Shown here one piece after another: positions 38,105 through 41,216 of a stretch of 41,216 nt of DNA (position 1 is its first letter; each line of letters begins with the position of its first letter). A program made the translations under genes and the position numbers. Location of the stretch: contig JAULBX010027008.1 of assembly GCA_032358255.1 (NCBI GenBank), forward strand, positions 1-41,216, written 5' to 3'. Origin of the DNA: Heterotrichella gracilis. Taxonomy: Eukaryota; Sar; Xanthophyceae; Tribonematales; Xanthonemataceae. The notes beneath the pieces are model-generated. The model searched no databases, was not told the origin of the DNA, and worked only from the letters and a program-made list of their open reading frames with translations.

Positions 38105-39849
38105 GCGAGCCACCGCAGTAAAAATCTAGATCCAATTTGGCACGTGGCGCGCGTGCCGCGCACACAGCATGTGGATCCTGCCAAGGGAATTGCAACGCTG
38201 GGCTTGAAGGGGTTCCCATCTGGATGCATGCATGCAGCAGCATTTAGCAAGCTTGTGCGCTAGCATCTGCAATCAAGTTGCATGCACCTGAACTGGAAAG
38301 TGGGATTAACCGGTGTGGCATATCGTGGTGTTTGTTTGCGCATGGCATGGGCTGTTCCTGTTACCACAGTGACCTGCGGTGGTGCCATGCGCAATGCATT
38401 CAGGCAAGCTTGTTATCTTTAGTTGGCGCATGCAGCAGTCTTTGATTTGAAGCCCAGCGCAGGGCATAGTACAGGCACCGTCCATCTCAGGCGCCCCTCC
38501 TTGGAAGGTGCCGAGGCGCATGCACACGCTCTGCGGCAGGGCTCCATGGCTACTGGTTGGTGACCAGTTTACGTCCCCTTGTACCCATGTTGAAAAGACT
38601 CTCTTGCTGTGCGGCACAGAACAAAGGCATGGCCCGCCCGCCAGGGTCTATTGAAGCACTGGCGATGCTTCAGGCCAGTAGCGCTGGGGATTTACAAAGG
38701 GGGCAGCGCACCGTCATCACACCTGGTCATTACATGCATATACAATTACGCGCCTGCCCTTGCAGGGGCGCCCTGGTTGAAGAAGAGGGGGTTGCAAGAG
38801 AAGGGCTCATCCACCCCATAGCTGCACAACGTGCCCTTACTGGTGGAAACCCACCCACTGGGTGAGTCACCTACCCTGCACCTACCCCGTGCAGCCATAA
38901 ATACCACAAATAACATAAATTACGCCCACCACGCAGCCACCCAGCCACACGCCACACGTTTATTATTCGCTTTGCCATTTGACATTACTCCATTTTTTAT
39001 TTATACTTTTTCCCCACTTAATTTGCCCCAGCTGCACGGCCGCTGTGGTGCACAGCTGCTGGTTGCGTGCCAAAAACTGTGTGGCTCACCTCCTCCCCTG
39101 CACCCTCCCTCCCCCGCCCACCTTCTCACCCACACACGCATGCGCGAGTGCAAACCCCCCTCCCCCCCACACAATATGGCACACAACCAGCCTGTGACCT
39201 CCACAGCCGCCGCCACCACAGACGCCCCCACACTATTAATCACCCCTCTCAAGAGATGCCCGGCCGCATGTGTCCTTCTTTCTTCATTTCTGTGGCCCCA
39301 CTTGCCGGCGGCTGTGGTGCACTGCTGCTAGTCGTGTGCAGAGCTTTGGGCATGTGATACCCCAACCCCGCCCCACCCCGCAACCACCTCGTTGCCGCCA
39401 CAGCTCCCGCCATCACAAACCCACCCACCCACCCACCTCACGCACACACCACTCCTTTCTGATCACTTTCTCCCATTGAAAAAAAGAACGCCTCCTCTAA
39501 CAGAAATACAGAATAATGATGACAAGCCACGCCTCCTCTGTTTCACACTTTGCTTGTCTTCTTCATTTTACATGTACTTCTTCCCTGGGTGCTTGCTGCC
39601 CTTGCCCTCACCGCGCCCCCGTTCCCGCCCATGCGTGCGCTAGCGCACCCACCATGCCGATGGATGCTTACATGTCCAGGCTTTTCCAACCCAACTCAAT
39701 GAGTCACATTGGTGAGCACCTTTGGGAATTCGGCAGAAATGCCTGTTCTAGGGTTTAGGGTTTAGGAAAAGGCTGCATCTATTGCATCACCCGCAAAATC
39801 TGCCCTAGCTCGCTGTCAAATCTCTGAAGTAGAGACGCACATACAGAGC
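38105..39849. repeat. Copy 1 of a ~1.5-1.75-kb degenerate tandem duplication
   Basis: Landmarks shared with copy 2 in the same order and orientation: GCAACGCTGGGCTTGAAGGG (38191), TGCGCTAGCATCTGCAAT (38256), GACCTGCGGTGGTGCC (38370), GCCCAGCGCAGGGC (38453), GTGCCGAGGCGCATGCACAC (38508), a GGCGGCTGTGGTGCACTGCTGCTAG block (39305) and CCGCGCCCCCGTTCCCGCCC (39612). The CTGTGGTGCAC block also occurs earlier within this copy (~39040). I did not find a coding frame preserved between the copies. In the plus strand of this copy an exon-like stretch (TTGCAG, then GALVEEEGVAREGLIHPIAA, then GTGAGT near 38863) and a terminal one (TMPMDAYMSRLFQPNSMSHI, then GGTGAGC near 39711) are possible exons. Confidence 0.7.
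39744..39767 (+). repeat. Short TTTAGGG telomere-like run
   Basis: TCTAGGGTTTAGGGTTTAGG sits close to the junction between copies 1 and 2 of the large tandem duplication. Confidence 0.7.
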
Positions 39850-41216
39850 CTGCCAGCCAGCCGTCGCAGCAGGAATCTGGCACTGCAAGGTGGCGCGTGC
39901 CGCACGCACTGAGCAGGTGGACCCCGCCAAGAGAGTTGCAGCGCTGGGCTTGAAGGGTTTCCCATGCGGCGGCGTTTATAATTAGCAAATTTTGTGCGCT
40001 AGCATCTGCAATCCATTTGCATGCACCCGCATGAACTCGAGGTGGGACCAACGCCAATGTGGAATTCACTTGCGCATGCCATGAGCTGTCCCTGTTACCG
40101 CAGCCACCTGCGGTGGTGCCCACGCGCACTGCGTGCAGGCAGAGCCTGGTATGTAAACTTAGCGCATGCAAGTTTCAGTCTTTGCCTTGGAGCCCAGCGC
40201 AGGGCCTGTTGCAGGCACCGTCCACCGCAGGCTCCCCTCTCGGGAGATGTCCGGGCGCGTGCACACGCCCTGCTGCAACGCTCTGTGGCTACTAGGTGTT
40301 GACCAGTCCACGTGCCCTTGTATCCATGCTGCAAAAGATTTCAAGTTCTTGCCGTGCGGCACAACACTGGCATGGCACCCCAGCTGCGCCGCCATGCGTG
40401 TGGCCGACACTGCCAACCCGCCCACCTATCCATCCCAAACCCATTTCGCCTGTGGTCCAGCCTTTGCTCATTCACCCACTGGGTTCTGCTCCCTTACACC
40501 CCACCTCCACCCACCCACACATACCCATCCACTTACACCCTCCCACGCACGCATTCGCAATTTTCCTGTAATTATTTCCCATCATTATTTTGCTCTGCTT
40601 TTGTTACCACGGTGGATCACCGACCATAAGGTAAATGAGTAAATAAATATGCAGCCTGTCCTCAGCAGGCGCGTTGGTCACGCAAGAGGTGTAGCGAGCA
40701 AGGGGTAGCGCAAGCTAGAACCAGCCCCCCTCACACCCCCTACATCTCACACCAACACACCCCCTACATCTCACCCACCACTTTCAGCGGCGTTGTCCAT
40801 AATTTTGCTCTGCTTGTTCGCTTTGAGTTCCTTCTTTCTACCCTTCTGTCGCCCCACTTGTCTGGGGGCTGTGGTGAACCGCTGCTAGTCTTGTGAAAGC
40901 TTCCGGCGTGTGGTACCGCCGCCCACCCTCTCACCCACACACGCCACCGTCACCGGCCCCACCACAGCAGCCGCCCCGTCCCGCCACCACCCTGCAGCCA
41001 CCACAGCTCCCGCCACCACCAACGGCCCTGCCCCTGTCCCTGCCCTCGCCGCGCCCCCGTTCCCGCCCTTGCATGCTCTAGCGCACCCACCACCCCACCC
41101 AAATGGCCACCTCACCCACCCACCACTTCTTCTGACCATCCCCCTTCGCACACACTTTGGCCCCCTTTTTCCACCTTGCTTGTCTACTTCATTTTGTATC
41201 CATTTATTCAGCGTTC
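39850..41216. repeat. Copy 2 of the tandem duplication, cut by the window end
   Basis: The same landmarks recur at 39937 (GCAGCGCTGGGCTTGAAGGG), 39998 (TGCGCTAGCATCTGCAAT), 40107 (CACCTGCGGTGGTGCC), 40191 (GCCCAGCGCAGGGC), 40251 (GGGCGCGTGCACACGCCCTG), 40867 (GGCTGTGGTGAACCGCTGCTAG) and 41050 (CCGCGCCCCCGTTCCCGCCC). Spacing to copy 1 falls from about 1,745 to 1,440 bases, so internal deletions have occurred. On the minus strand 40017-39840 stays open (CKWIADASAQNLLII), whereas copy 1 has a stop there. Confidence 0.7.

Noticed and set aside
4083..39767. True telomere or chromosome end
   Set aside because: The TTTAGGG/CCCTAAA runs are short (two or three units), degenerate, scattered through introns and in both orientations.

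Overview
The window is eukaryotic nuclear DNA, almost certainly from a green alga, most likely a chlorophyte of the Chlorophyceae. The reasons are: genes split into many short exons with clean GT-AG borders; TGTAA (the green-algal polyadenylation signal) just past two of the stop codons; plant-lineage protein families; Ser-Pro-rich hydroxyproline-type linkers like those of volvocalean wall proteins; and introns strewn with Arabidopsis-type telomere motifs (CCCTAAA). No bacterial genes, tRNA, rRNA or CRISPR array were seen. All gene models below were assembled by eye from splice sites, reading phase and protein similarity.

Layout. (1) 489-1976, minus: J-domain (DnaJ-like) protein, probably organellar. 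(2) 4119-6165, plus: START-like (COQ10/polyketide-cyclase type) protein, 5' end unresolved. (3) 8053-12298, minus: a complete seven-exon WD40 protein of the conserved plant/fungal SPAC2A9.03-like family. (4) 14747-33473, plus: one 18.7-kb gene that I resolve into 37 phase-consistent exons encoding about 2,286 residues. The protein has a signal peptide, two papain-type protease domains with complete catalytic residues, a plant-type leucine-rich region, four copies of a Cys-rich module (called X here), a PAN/Apple-like domain, a DM9-like pair, five Pro-rich linkers or tails, and a Lys/Pro/Ser-rich extensin-like C-terminus of about 320 residues. (5) 35.5-36.2 kb, plus: an arrestin-like fragment with two compensating frameshifts. 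(6) 37622-38003, plus: the last two exons of an unrecognised gene. (7) 38.1-41.2 kb: a degenerate tandem duplication with a period of about 1.5-1.75 kb.

The giant gene's product should be secreted. It combines proteolysis, carbohydrate/protein-binding modules and wall-anchoring Pro-rich segments, so an extracellular-matrix or wall-remodelling enzyme is the natural inference. Its 3' half is built almost wholly of symmetric phase 1-1 exons, the classic signature of exon shuffling.

The most unusual feature is structural. In at least four unrelated genes, introns contain one to three decayed tandem copies of the neighbouring exon end, and these copies often still carry the splice site. Many copies are separated by short CCCTAAA runs. 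The window therefore looks like a snapshot of introns growing by repeated duplication of their own splice junctions.
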